Shown here: in pieces, positions 1-7,249 of the stretch | How positions within the stretch are numbered: the first letter of the stretch is position 1 | Layout: every line of letters begins with the position of its first letter | Origin: Burkholderiales bacterium | Lineage (GTDB): Bacteria; Pseudomonadota; Gammaproteobacteria; Burkholderiales; SG8-39 | Length of the DNA stretch: 11,342 nucleotides | Direction of reading: 5' to 3' | Assembly: GCA_025929745.1 (NCBI GenBank) | Contig: JAICPQ010000060.1 | Location: forward strand, 1 to 11,342 | The notes under the pieces: generated by a model | What the model saw: the letters and a program-made list of their open reading frames with translations, nothing else | Told to the model about the DNA's origin: nothing | Databases searched by the model: none | Translations under genes and position numbers: made by a program

Positions 1-519
1 CTTCGCCTGCTTGTCGTGGGCGGCAGCCTCGGCGCGCAGGCGCTGAACGAGGCGGTGCCGCAGGCGCTCGCGCTTCTCTCCGCTCCGGTGTCCGTGGTGC
101 ATCAGGCCGGCGAGAAGCACATCGAAACGCTAAGGAAAAGCTACGCCGGCGCGGGCGTGCAGGGGGAGCTTGTCGCCTTCATCGACGACATGGCGCGCCG
201 CTACGCGGAGGCTGACCTCGTCGTGTGCCGCGCGGGCGCCGTTACCGTCGCGGAACTGTCCGCAGGGGGCTTGGCAAGCATCCTGGTGCCGTTTCCCTAC
301 GCGGTCGACGATCATCAGACCGCGAACGCGCGCTTCCTCGCCGAGCGCGGCGCGGCCGTCCTCATTCAGCAGCGCGACGTCTCGCCGGAGAAGCTCGCGC
401 AGCTCATGGTCTCGCTGGACCGCGCGAAGCTCCTTGACATGGCGAAGAAGGCGCGTGCGCTAGGCAAGCCCGAAGCCGCGAAGCTGGTCGCGCAGCGCTG
501 TATGGAGATTGCTCGGTGA
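1..519 (+). CDS. murG: MurG, UDP-GlcNAc:lipid I N-acetylglucosaminyltransferase, C-terminal part (5' end outside window)
   Basis: MurG adds GlcNAc to lipid I on the inner face of the cytoplasmic membrane, giving lipid II, the last cytoplasmic peptidoglycan precursor. The reading frame is already open at base 1, so only about 172 C-terminal residues of a protein usually near 350 are present. Visible family signatures are VVGGSLGAQALN at the start (a glycine-rich loop of the GT-B fold), FIDDMARRYAEADLVVCRAG, the TVAEL segment that carries the UDP-GlcNAc-contacting glutamate, and VPFPYAVDDHQTANA. These match the C-terminal nucleotide-sugar domain of E. coli MurG in order and spacing. The stop TGA (517-519) overlaps the GTG start of murC by four bases, which suggests translational coupling. 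The start and any promoter lie upstream of the window, where ftsW would be expected. Confidence 0.97.
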   Translation, partial: LRLLVVGGSLGAQALNEAVPQALALLSAPVSVVHQAGEKHIETLRKSYAGAGVQGELVAFIDDMARRYAEADLVVCRAGAVTVAELSAGGLASILVPFPYAVDDHQTANARFLAERGAAVLIQQRDVSPEKLAQLMVSLDRAKLLDMAKKARALGKPEAAKLVAQRCMEIAR

Positions 520-1889
520 AGCACAAGGTCCGCCACATTCACTTCGTCGGCATTGGCGGCTCCGGGATGTCGGGCATCGCCGAGGTGCTGGCGAACCTCG
601 GCTATCAGGTGAGCGGCTCGGACCTGGCGGAGAACGCCGCCACGCGACGCCTGGCCGCGCTTGGCGTGAAGGTGAAGATCCGGCACTCGAGCCAGTACGT
701 GAACGGCGCCGACGCGGTGGTCGTGTCCTCGGCGGTGCAGGCCGACAACCCCGAGGTGCTGGCCGCGCGCGACAAGCGCATTCCGGTCGTGCCCCGCGCG
801 CTCATGCTCGCCGAGCTCATGCGGCTCAAACAGGGCGTGGCGATCGCCGGGACCCACGGCAAGACCACCACCACCAGCCTCGTCGCGAGCGTGCTCGCCG
901 AGGCCGGCCTCGATCCCACCTTCGTGATCGGCGGCCGCTTGAACGCCGCCGGCTCCAACGCGCGTCTGGGCGCAGGCGACTTCATCGTTGTCGAGGCCGA
1001 CGAGTCGGACGCCTCGTTCCTGCATCTGCAGCCCGTGATCGCGGTGGTGACGAATATCGACGCGGATCATATGGACACTTACGAACAGGACTTCGGCCGC
1101 CTGAAGAACGCGTTCGTGCAATTCCTACAGAACCTGCCGTTCTACGGCGCGGCGGTGCTCTGTGCCGACGATCCGCACGTGCGCGACATCCTGGCACTGG
1201 TGACGAAGCCCGTGATCACCTACGGCACCGGCGACGCTGTCTCCGTGCGGGCCGAGGGCATCGCGCACGACCGCGGGCGCATGCGCTTTCGCGTATTGCG
1301 CAGGGATGCGAAGCCGCTCGACGTAGTGCTCAATCTGCCGGGTCGGCACAACGTGCTCAACGCGCTCGCCGCGATCGCGGTCGGCACCGAGCTCGGCCTA
1401 AAGGACGAGTTCATCCAGAAGGCGCTCGCCGAGTTTCACGGCGTCGGCCGGCGCTTCCAGAGCTACGGCGACGTGGAGGGCGGGTTCACCTTGATCGACG
1501 ATTACGGTCACCATCCGGCCGAGATGGCGGCGACTATCGACGCGGCGCGCGGCGCTTTCCCGGGGCGGCGCATCGTTCTCGCCTTCCAGCCCCACCGCTA
1601 TACGCGCACACGCGACCTTTTCGAGGACTTCGTGCGCGTGCTCTCGAGCGTGGACGTGCTGCTTCTCGGCGAAGTCTACGCCGCGGGCGAAGCGCCGATC
1701 GTCGCCGCGGACGGCCGATCGCTCGCGCGCGCGCTGCGCCTCGCCGGCAAGGTCGAGCCGATCTTCGTCGAGGACATCGCCGAGATGTCGGGCGCGATCC
1801 GCCGCGTCGTCGAGGCCGGCGACGTGGTGATCACCATGGGCGCGGGCTCCATCGGCGGCGTGCCGGCGCAGCTCGCGCAGCCGCAATGA
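516..1889 (+). CDS. murC: UDP-N-acetylmuramate--L-alanine ligase MurC
   Basis: MurC is the cytoplasmic ATP-dependent Mur ligase that joins L-alanine to UDP-MurNAc, the first stem-peptide step. The 457-aa product begins with a Rossmann-like substrate domain (HFVGIGGSGMSGIAEVL, residues 9-25). It carries the ATP-binding loop GTHGKTTTTS at residues 112-121 (Lys116), followed by VEADESDASFLHLQP and NIDADHMDTY in the central domain. DDYGHHPAEM and FQPHRYTRTRDLF follow in the C-terminal domain. The length is slightly under the 491 residues of E. coli MurC. The GTG start at 516 overlaps the murG stop as GTGA, with GGAG at 504-507 eight bases upstream, and the N-terminus MKHKVRHIHFVGIGGSG fits the family. 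The stop overlaps the murB start. No key motif is missing. Confidence 0.98.
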   Translation: MKHKVRHIHFVGIGGSGMSGIAEVLANLGYQVSGSDLAENAATRRLAALGVKVKIRHSSQYVNGADAVVVSSAVQADNPEVLAARDKRIPVVPRALMLAELMRLKQGVAIAGTHGKTTTTSLVASVLAEAGLDPTFVIGGRLNAAGSNARLGAGDFIVVEADESDASFLHLQPVIAVVTNIDADHMDTYEQDFGRLKNAFVQFLQNLPFYGAAVLCADDPHVRDILALVTKPVITYGTGDAVSVRAEGIAHDRGRMRFRVLRRDAKPLDVVLNLPGRHNVLNALAAIAVGTELGLKDEFIQKALAEFHGVGRRFQSYGDVEGGFTLIDDYGHHPAEMAATIDAARGAFPGRRIVLAFQPHRYTRTRDLFEDFVRVLSSVDVLLLGEVYAAGEAPIVAADGRSLARALRLAGKVEPIFVEDIAEMSGAIRRVVEAGDVVITMGAGSIGGVPAQLAQPQ

Positions 1890-2797
1890 ACATGGCCGAG
1901 CCGCTCGCCTTCCGGAACCTGCGCGGCGAGCTGCGCCGCGACGAGCCGATGGCGCGCCATGTGAGCTGGCGCGCCGGTGGGCTCGCCGAGCGCTTGTACG
2001 TGCCGGCCGATCTCGAGGATCTCGCGGTCTTCCTGCGCCAGCTTGCCGACGACGAACCGCTTCTCTTCATTGGCCTGGGCTCCAACCTGCTCGTGCGCGA
2101 CGGCGGTTTCCCGGGCACGGCGATCCTCATGCATGCCGCGACGCGCAGGCCCGAGCTGCGCGAGGGCACGGTCTACGCCGACGCCGGCGTGGCCAGCCCG
2201 AAGGTCGCGCGCTTCGCCGCCTTGCACGATCTCGCGGGCGCGGAATTTCTCGCTGGCGTTCCCGGCACCGTGGGCGGCGCGCTCGCGATGAACGCCGGAT
2301 GCTATGGCGGCGAAACCTGGGACGTGGTCGAGCGCGTCGCCACCATCGACCGGCGCGGCGAGCTGCGCACGCGCGCGCGCACGGAGTACGAAATTGGCTA
2401 CCGGCATTGTGCGCCCAAGGCGCCGGTGGAGGAATGGTTCGCCGGCGCCTGGTTCGCGCTTAACGCGGGCGACGGCCAGGCGTCGCGCACCGCGATGAAG
2501 GATTTCCTGGCGCGCCGAATCGCGACGCAGCCGCTTTCGCTGCCGAATGCGGGCAGCGTGTTCACCAACCCGACGGGCGATCATGCGGCGCGTTTGATCG
2601 AAGCCTGCGGCCTGAAGGGCTTGCAGCGCGGCGGCGCGCGAGTCTCGGAAAAGCACGCGAACTTCATCGTTAATCCGAAAGGCGCCGCGCGGGCATCCGA
2701 CATCGAATGGCTGATCGGCCATGTCCAGCGCGTCGTGCACGAGAAGACCGGCGTGGCGCTCAAGACCGAGGTGCGCATCGTGGGGAAGGCCGCTTGA
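1886..2797 (+). CDS. murB: UDP-N-acetylenolpyruvoylglucosamine reductase MurB (short, type II-like)
   Basis: MurB is the FAD- and NADPH-dependent reductase that converts UDP-GlcNAc-enolpyruvate to UDP-MurNAc, the substrate of MurC encoded just upstream. The 303-aa product shows the FAD-binding GLGSNLLVRDGGFPG (residues 63-77), the AGAEFLAGVPGTVGGALAMNAG segment (from about 117) and NAGSVFTNP (221-229). From family knowledge the catalytic residues are Arg173 (in GYRH), Ser224 (in NAGSVF) and Glu295 (in KTEVRI). The length and the NAGSVF context look like the shorter type II enzymes rather than the longer E. coli type I form. The ATG at 1886 forms an ATGA overlap with the murC stop. A second ATG two codons later (1892) is possible and would change almost nothing. 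Confidence 0.96.
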   Translation: MNMAEPLAFRNLRGELRRDEPMARHVSWRAGGLAERLYVPADLEDLAVFLRQLADDEPLLFIGLGSNLLVRDGGFPGTAILMHAATRRPELREGTVYADAGVASPKVARFAALHDLAGAEFLAGVPGTVGGALAMNAGCYGGETWDVVERVATIDRRGELRTRARTEYEIGYRHCAPKAPVEEWFAGAWFALNAGDGQASRTAMKDFLARRIATQPLSLPNAGSVFTNPTGDHAARLIEACGLKGLQRGGARVSEKHANFIVNPKGAARASDIEWLIGHVQRVVHEKTGVALKTEVRIVGKAA

Positions 2798-3702
2798 ACT
2801 TCGGGAAAGTGGCCGTGCTCTACGGCGGAAGATCGGCCGAGCGCGAGGTCTCGCTGAAGAGCGGCGGCATGGTGCTCGCCGCGCTGCGCAAGAAAGGCGT
2901 CGACGCGCATCCCTTCGATCCCAAGGATCGAGATCTGCAGGACCTCGTGCGCGAGCGGTTCGCGCGCGTGTTCATCGCGTTGCACGGGCGCTTCGGCGAA
3001 GACGGCACGGTGCAGGGCGTGCTCGAGTGGCTCGGCATCCCCTACACCGGAAGCGGCGTGCTCGCCTCCGCGCTCGCGATGGACAAGCTGCGCGCCAAGC
3101 GGCTGTGGGCCGCCGAAGGGCTGCCGACGGCGCGCTACGAGGTGCTCGACAAGGACAGCGACCTCAAGGCCGTGGCGAAGCGGCTCGGCACGCCGCTTTT
3201 CGTGAAGCCGGCGAGCGAAGGCTCTTCCGTCGGCATGTCGAAGGTGCGCAAGAGCGCCGATCTCGAGGAGGCGTTCGCGCTCGCGGTGAACTACGATCCC
3301 GTGGTGCTCGCGGAGAAGTTCATCGACGGCCCGGAGCTCACCGTCGCCATCCTCGGCGAGCAGGTGCTGCCCATCATCCGCATCGAGACGCCGCGCGAGT
3401 TCTACGACTACGAGGCGAAGTACATTGCCGACGACACGCGCTATCTCATTCCGTGCGGGCTGCCGGCGCGCAAGGAGAAGGAGCTGCAGGCGCTCTCGCA
3501 CAAGGCGTTCCGTGCGCTCGGCTGCCGCGGCTGGGGCCGCGTTGACCTCATGCTCGATAAGCGCGGGCGGCCGTACCTGCTCGAAGTCAACACCTCGCCG
3601 GGCATGACCGATCACTCGCTGGTGCCGATGGCGGCGCGCGCCGTGGGCACTTCCTACGAAGACCTGTGCGTGAAAGTCCTGGAGATGGCGCGTGTCGGCT
3701 AG
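2794..3702 (+). CDS. ddl: D-alanine--D-alanine ligase
   Basis: This cytoplasmic ATP-grasp ligase makes the D-Ala-D-Ala dipeptide that MurF adds to the stem peptide. The 302-aa product has GGRSAEREVSL (residues 11-21, Glu16 equivalent to E. coli DdlB Glu15), LHGRFGEDGTVQG (63-75), KPASEGSSVGMSKV (138-151), FYDYEAKY (203-210) and LLEVNTSPGMTDHSLVP (262-278). The tyrosine of FYDYEAKY matches D-Ala-D-Ala enzymes rather than the D-lactate ligases of vancomycin resistance. The start is TTG at 2794, forming a TTGA overlap with the murB stop. It gives MNFGKVAVLYGG, almost the same distance to the GG motif as in E. coli DdlB, and the purine-rich GGGGAAGG (2782-2789) precedes it. No ATG or GTG upstream in this frame would place the N-terminus as well. 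Confidence 0.97.
   Translation: MNFGKVAVLYGGRSAEREVSLKSGGMVLAALRKKGVDAHPFDPKDRDLQDLVRERFARVFIALHGRFGEDGTVQGVLEWLGIPYTGSGVLASALAMDKLRAKRLWAAEGLPTARYEVLDKDSDLKAVAKRLGTPLFVKPASEGSSVGMSKVRKSADLEEAFALAVNYDPVVLAEKFIDGPELTVAILGEQVLPIIRIETPREFYDYEAKYIADDTRYLIPCGLPARKEKELQALSHKAFRALGCRGWGRVDLMLDKRGRPYLLEVNTSPGMTDHSLVPMAARAVGTSYEDLCVKVLEMARVG
3681..3684 (+). promoter_or_regulatory. Ribosome binding site for ftsQ inside ddl
   Basis: GGAG lies seven bases before the GTG at 3692 and within the last codons of ddl. It favours that GTG over the later in-frame GTG at 3704, and it means ftsQ translation begins before the ddl stop is reached. Confidence 0.6.
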
Positions 3703-4381
3703 GGTGAGCCTGATCATCGGCATCTTCGCCGGCTTCGCGCTCCTCGCCGGCGCTTTGGCTGCGCTCTATTGGCTGCTCACGCCCGAGCGCTTTCCGGTCG
3801 CGCGCGTGGAAGTCGTGGGCACGCTGAAGAACACGGCGCCGGCGCATGTCGAGGCGGCGATTTCCAAGATCTCCGGCAACTTCTTCGCGCTCGACCTCGC
3901 GGAGGTGCGCGAGCGCGTCGAGCGCCTGCCGTGGGTGCGCCGGGTCGCGGTGCGCCGCGTGTGGCCCGCCACGCTGGAAGTCACGGTCGAAGAACACGTC
4001 GCACTCGCCCGCTGGGGCGATGACGCGCTCGTCAATACCCATGGCGAGCGCTTCAGCGCGAAGGCGGTCGAGCCGCTGCCGCTTTTTACGGGCCCGGGCG
4101 GCAGCGCCGCCGAAGTGACGCGCCGCTACCGCCGGTTCTCCGAGATCGTCGAGCCGCTCGGCACCGGCATCGAGCGCGTCGTGCTCACGCAGCGCCATGC
4201 GTGGCAGCTCAAGCTCGGCAACGGCATGCACATCATGCTCGGGCGCGATGCCGACCTTGCCGAGGAGCGGCTGCGCCGCTTCGTGGACGCCTATCCGTCA
4301 GTGCGGAAGAAACAGCACGAATACGTCGACCTTCGCTACCCGAACGGTTTCGCGCTGCGCGTGCCGGACTGGAACGGCTAG
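3692..4381 (+). CDS. ftsQ: Cell division protein FtsQ
   Basis: FtsQ is the bitopic inner-membrane protein that recruits FtsL and FtsB to the divisome. The 229-aa product has a short cytoplasmic start (MSAR) and one hydrophobic segment at about residues 5-29 (VSLIIGIFAGFALLAGALAA). A periplasmic POTRA domain follows at about 35-103, with RVEVVGTLKNTAPAHVEAAI and the signature LPWVRRVAVRRVWPATLEVTV. The beta-domain runs to the end, finishing EYVDLRYPNGFALRVP. The cytoplasmic tail is very short compared with E. coli FtsQ. The GTG start overlaps ddl by 11 bases. ftsA begins six bases after the stop, so the gene sits in its usual place between ddl and ftsA. Confidence 0.96.
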   Translation: MSARVSLIIGIFAGFALLAGALAALYWLLTPERFPVARVEVVGTLKNTAPAHVEAAISKISGNFFALDLAEVRERVERLPWVRRVAVRRVWPATLEVTVEEHVALARWGDDALVNTHGERFSAKAVEPLPLFTGPGGSAAEVTRRYRRFSEIVEPLGTGIERVVLTQRHAWQLKLGNGMHIMLGRDADLAEERLRRFVDAYPSVRKKQHEYVDLRYPNGFALRVPDWNG

Positions 4382-4387
4382 AGAGAG

Positions 4388-5617
4388 ATGCCGAAAGAGA
4401 ACAAGAACCTCATCGTGGCCCTCGACATCGGAACCTCCAAGGTGGCTTGCCTGGTCGCCGACCTCGCGCCCGACGGCGCCCTCGGCGTGCTTGGCATGGG
4501 AAGCCACGAGTCGAAGGGCCTGAAGAAGGGCGTGGTCGTCAACATCGAGGCCACGGTGGCCGCGATCCAGCGCGCGCTCGAGGAGGCGGAGCTGATGGCC
4601 GACTGCAAGATCGCCTCGGCATACGTAGGCATCGCCGGCAACCACATCCGCAGCTTCAACTCGACCGGCATGGTGGCGGTGAAAGACCGGGAAATCACCG
4701 CGCTCGATGTGAACCGCGCGCTGGATACCGCGCGCGCCGTGAACATCCCCACCGACCAGCAGGTCCTGCACGTGCTGCGCCAGGAATTCATCATCGACGG
4801 CCAGGAGGACGTGCGCGAGCCGATCGGCATGTCCGGCGTGCGCCTCGAGGTCAAGGTGCACATCGTCACCGGCGCGGTGGCGGCGGCGCAGAACATCGTG
4901 AAGTGCGTGCGCCGCTGCGGGCTGGAGGTGAACGACCTCATCCTGCAGCCGCTCGCCTCGTCGCGCGCGGTGCTCTCCGAGGACGAAAAGGATCTTGGCG
5001 TGTGCCTGCTCGACATCGGCGGCGGTACCACGGACATCGCCGTGTTCACGCACGGCGCGATCCGTCATACCGCGGTGATCCCGATCGCCGGCGATCAGAT
5101 CACCAACGACATCGCCATGGCGCTGCGCACGCCGACGGCGGATGCCGAGACCATCAAGATCCGCCACGGCGTCGCCCTGCGCAGCCTCGCCGATCCGAAC
5201 GCGATGATCGAGGTGCCGGGCATCGGCGAGCGCGGCTCGCGCTCCATGTCGCGCCAAACGCTCGCCGAGGTCATCGAGCCGCGCGTCGAGGAGCTTTACT
5301 CGCTCGTGCAGCAGGTGCTGCGCGAGTCCGGGAACGAGGAGCTGCTCTCGAGCGGCATCGTGCTCACCGGCGGATCGGCGGTGATGCAGGGCATGGTCGA
5401 GCTCGGCGAAGAGATTTTCCACATGCCGGTGCGCATCGGCGTGCCGCGCTATGCCGGAGCGCTCGCCGAAGTGCTGCGCACGCCGCGCTATGCCACCGCC
5501 ATGGGTCTTCTGTACGAAGGCGCGGCGCAGATGGAGCAGGGAAAGCTTTCGCGCCAGAGCGGCTCGGTGAAGGCCGTTCTGGGGCGCATGCGGGAGTGGT
5601 TCCAACGTAACTTCTAG
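4388..5617 (+). CDS. ftsA: Cell division protein FtsA
   Basis: FtsA is the actin-like ATPase that tethers FtsZ filaments to the inner membrane and recruits later division proteins. The 409-aa product has the phosphate-1 motif ALDIGTSKVACLVADL (residues 11-26), the phosphate-2 motif LLDIGGGTTDIAVF (207-220) and the adenosine motif VLTGGSAVMQGM (325-336). The SHS2-type 1C domain lies between residues of about 85 and 165. The last 18 residues (GSVKAVLGRMREWFQRNF) form an amphipathic helix, the membrane-targeting sequence of the family, so the protein is complete. The ATG at 4388 follows a GAGAGAG run that overlaps the ftsQ stop and is a weak ribosome binding site, which may keep its level below that of FtsZ. 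Length and motifs are typical. Confidence 0.98.
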   Translation: MPKENKNLIVALDIGTSKVACLVADLAPDGALGVLGMGSHESKGLKKGVVVNIEATVAAIQRALEEAELMADCKIASAYVGIAGNHIRSFNSTGMVAVKDREITALDVNRALDTARAVNIPTDQQVLHVLRQEFIIDGQEDVREPIGMSGVRLEVKVHIVTGAVAAAQNIVKCVRRCGLEVNDLILQPLASSRAVLSEDEKDLGVCLLDIGGGTTDIAVFTHGAIRHTAVIPIAGDQITNDIAMALRTPTADAETIKIRHGVALRSLADPNAMIEVPGIGERGSRSMSRQTLAEVIEPRVEELYSLVQQVLRESGNEELLSSGIVLTGGSAVMQGMVELGEEIFHMPVRIGVPRYAGALAEVLRTPRYATAMGLLYEGAAQMEQGKLSRQSGSVKAVLGRMREWFQRNF

Positions 5618-5636
5618 AAGTCAACAACAAACGGGC

Positions 5637-5643
5637 AAGGAGA
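5637..5643 (+). promoter_or_regulatory. Strong ribosome binding site for ftsZ
   Basis: AAGGAGA is a near-consensus Shine-Dalgarno sequence eight bases before the ftsZ ATG at 5652, in the 34-base gap after ftsA. It is much stronger than the site of ftsA and fits the known need for many more FtsZ than FtsA molecules per cell. Confidence 0.8.
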
Positions 5644-5651
5644 CAAGAACA

Positions 5652-6809
5652 ATGTTCGAGATCGTAGACAGCCAGGCCACGGGACCCATCATCAAGGTCA
5701 TCGGCGTCGGCGGCGCCGGCGGCAACGCCGTCCATCACATGATCGACCACGGCGTGCAGGGCGTGGAGTTCATCGCCGTCAACACCGACGCGCAGGTCCT
5801 CACGCGCAACAAGGCGCGCAACCAGATCCAGCTCGGCGCGAGCGGACTCGGTGCCGGCGCGAAGCCGGAGGAGGCGCGCGCGGCGGCGCTCGAGGAACGC
5901 GAGCGCATCGAGGAAGCGGTCGCCGGCGCGCACATGGTGTTCATCACCGCGGGGATGGGAGGCGGCACCGGCACGGGCGCCGCGCCGGTCATCGCGGAGG
6001 TGGCGCGCGGTCAGGGCATCCTCACCGTCGCGGTGATCACGAAGCCCTTCGGCTTCGAAGGCTCCAAGCGCATGAAGGTCGCGGAAGCTGGCATCGAGGC
6101 GCTCGCGGCGCATGTCGACTCGCTCATCGTCATTCTCAACGACAAGCTCGAGGAGGTGCTCGGCGAGGAGGTGACGCAGGAGGACGCGTTCCGGGCAGCC
6201 GACGACGTGCTCAACAACGCCGTGGCTGGCATCGCGGAGATCATCAACCTGCCGGGCCTCGTCAACGTCGACTTCCAGGATGTGAAGACGGTGATGTCCG
6301 AGCAGGGCATGGCAATGATGGGCTCGGCGCAGGCGAGCGGCATCGACCGCGCGCGCATCGCGGCTGAACAGGCCATCGCCTGCCCGCTGCTCGAAGGCGT
6401 GAACCTCGCCGGTGCGCGCGGCGTGCTGGTGAATATCACCGCATCGCGCCCAAGCCTCAAGCTGCGCGAGACGAAAGAGGTGATGAACATCATTCGCACG
6501 TTCGCGGCGGAGGACGCGACGATCATCTACGGCGGCGTGTACGACGATTCGCTGGCGGACAGCCTGCGCGTCACGGTCGTGGCCACCGGCCTAGGCATGG
6601 CGCAGCAGGTGCGCCAGCAGCCGAAGCCGCAGCTGGTTGTTTCGCAGAGGACCGGAACCGACAATGCGCCTGGGCCGGTCGACTACCATCAACTGGAGCA
6701 AGTGCCGGCGGTCATCCGGCGAAACCGCGCTTCCACAGTCGAGGCCCTGCAGCAGAGCGGAGTCGACAAGTACGACATCCCGGCTTTCCTGCGCAAGCAG
6801 GCCGACTAG
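5652..6809 (+). CDS. ftsZ: Cell division protein FtsZ
   Basis: FtsZ is the tubulin-like GTPase that forms the Z-ring at mid-cell. The 385-aa product has the nucleotide-binding IKVIGVGGAGGNAVHHM (residues 14-30) and the tubulin signature GGGTGTGAAP (103-112). The T7 synergy loop is NLPGLVNVDFQDVKTVM (199-215), with Asn205, Asp207 and Asp210 in place for GTP hydrolysis in a neighbouring subunit. A short variable linker (about 318-370) leads to the C-terminal peptide DKYDIPAFLRKQAD (372-385), the binding site for FtsA and other partners. The ATG is set by a strong ribosome binding site. A GC-rich hairpin begins 20 bases after the stop codon. In many related genomes lpxC comes directly next; here a PAS-domain gene stands between them. 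Confidence 0.99.
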   Translation: MFEIVDSQATGPIIKVIGVGGAGGNAVHHMIDHGVQGVEFIAVNTDAQVLTRNKARNQIQLGASGLGAGAKPEEARAAALEERERIEEAVAGAHMVFITAGMGGGTGTGAAPVIAEVARGQGILTVAVITKPFGFEGSKRMKVAEAGIEALAAHVDSLIVILNDKLEEVLGEEVTQEDAFRAADDVLNNAVAGIAEIINLPGLVNVDFQDVKTVMSEQGMAMMGSAQASGIDRARIAAEQAIACPLLEGVNLAGARGVLVNITASRPSLKLRETKEVMNIIRTFAAEDATIIYGGVYDDSLADSLRVTVVATGLGMAQQVRQQPKPQLVVSQRTGTDNAPGPVDYHQLEQVPAVIRRNRASTVEALQQSGVDKYDIPAFLRKQAD

Positions 6810-6828
6810 TGGAGCCACGCTTGTCCCT

Positions 6829-6858
6829 CGGGGCATCGCACCTTGCCGCGGTGCCCCG
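6829..6858 (+). terminator. Strong GC-rich hairpin after ftsZ; possible terminator or attenuator
   Basis: Bases 6829-6839 (CGGGGCATCGC) pair with 6848-6858 (GCGGTGCCCCG), giving an 11-bp stem with one G-U pair and an eight-base loop (ACCTTGCC). It lies between the ftsZ stop (6809) and the ATG of the PAS gene (6875). No T-run follows (the next bases are GTATTACC), so it is not a textbook intrinsic terminator. It could be a weak terminator, an attenuator between dcw and downstream genes, or a barrier that stabilises the 3' end of ftsZ mRNA. The pairing is read directly; the function is inferred. Confidence 0.45.
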
Positions 6859-6874
6859 GTATTACCATGCGGGC

Positions 6875-7225
6875 ATGACACAGGCGCTGTTCGAGGCCCT
6901 CTTCGACGACCAGGCGCAGCCCATGTGGGTGGTCGACGCCGGCACCCGGGCATTCCTTGCCGTGAACGAAGCGGCGCTCCGCCTCTACGGCTACACCCGA
7001 GACGAGTTCCTCGCGCTGAGTGCGGACGACCTTGAGGAAAACGTCGACGACGTGCGGCGCGCCTTCGCCGACTGGAGCAACTCCTGCAGCCAGCGTGTGT
7101 GGCGGCACAAGCGCAAGTCGGGCGAAGCGTTCGACGCGAGGGTAACGTCCTTCAGCCTCGAGTTCGCGGGACGGCGCGCGCGTCTCGCGGTGATCGAAAA
7201 CCTCGACCGAGTCCGAGGGGAGTAA
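6875..7225 (+). CDS. Stand-alone PAS-domain protein between ftsZ and lpxC
   Basis: The 116-aa product is essentially one PAS sensory domain: QPMWVVDAGTRAFLAVNEAA (residues 15-34), LYGYTRDEFLALSADDL (37-53), then WRHKRKSGEAFDARVTSFSL (76-95) and RARLAVIEN (101-109). This resembles the PAS modules of multi-domain kinases and diguanylate cyclases, but no output domain follows. The protein ends (ENLDRVRGE) about where the linker after such a module normally begins. No signal peptide or membrane segment is seen, so it is probably cytoplasmic. The ATG at 6875 was chosen because a GTG at 6809 would add 22 residues encoded across the post-ftsZ hairpin. Neither start has a good ribosome binding site, so this is uncertain. 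Ligand and partner are unknown. A link to envelope or division control is only a guess from position. Confidence 0.75.
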   Translation: MTQALFEALFDDQAQPMWVVDAGTRAFLAVNEAALRLYGYTRDEFLALSADDLEENVDDVRRAFADWSNSCSQRVWRHKRKSGEAFDARVTSFSLEFAGRRARLAVIENLDRVRGE

Positions 7226-7228
7226 AAT
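7223..7228 (+). promoter_or_regulatory. Possible -10 element of an lpxC promoter
   Basis: TAAAAT overlaps the TAA stop of the PAS gene and lies 21 bases before the lpxC ATG. It matches a sigma-70 -10 box in five of six positions and stands out in GC-rich sequence. No convincing TTGACA-like -35 box is seen 16-18 bases upstream, so an lpxC promoter here is plausible but unproven. Confidence 0.35.
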
Positions 7229-7249
7229 GACGTCTTCCCAAAGGCTCCG

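Noticed and set aside
509..1885. An open frame that runs through murC in another phase and continues into murB as one 762-codon frame
   Set aside because: Only the part from 1886 encodes MurB. The upstream part is Arg/Ala/Gly-rich out-of-frame sequence of murC and not a fusion.
2581..3723. A 380-codon minus-strand open frame opposite ddl
   Set aside because: It is an antisense shadow of ddl with no domain signature.
4298..5605. A 435-codon open frame on the minus strand opposite ftsA
   Set aside because: ftsA is unmistakable on the plus strand, and the antisense product has no motif and the composition of a GC shadow.
6809..6874. A GTG-started N-terminal extension of the PAS protein beginning at the ftsZ stop
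   Set aside because: The 22 added residues are encoded across the hairpin and are not PAS-like. The ATG at 6875 sits just before the PAS fold. The choice is not certain.
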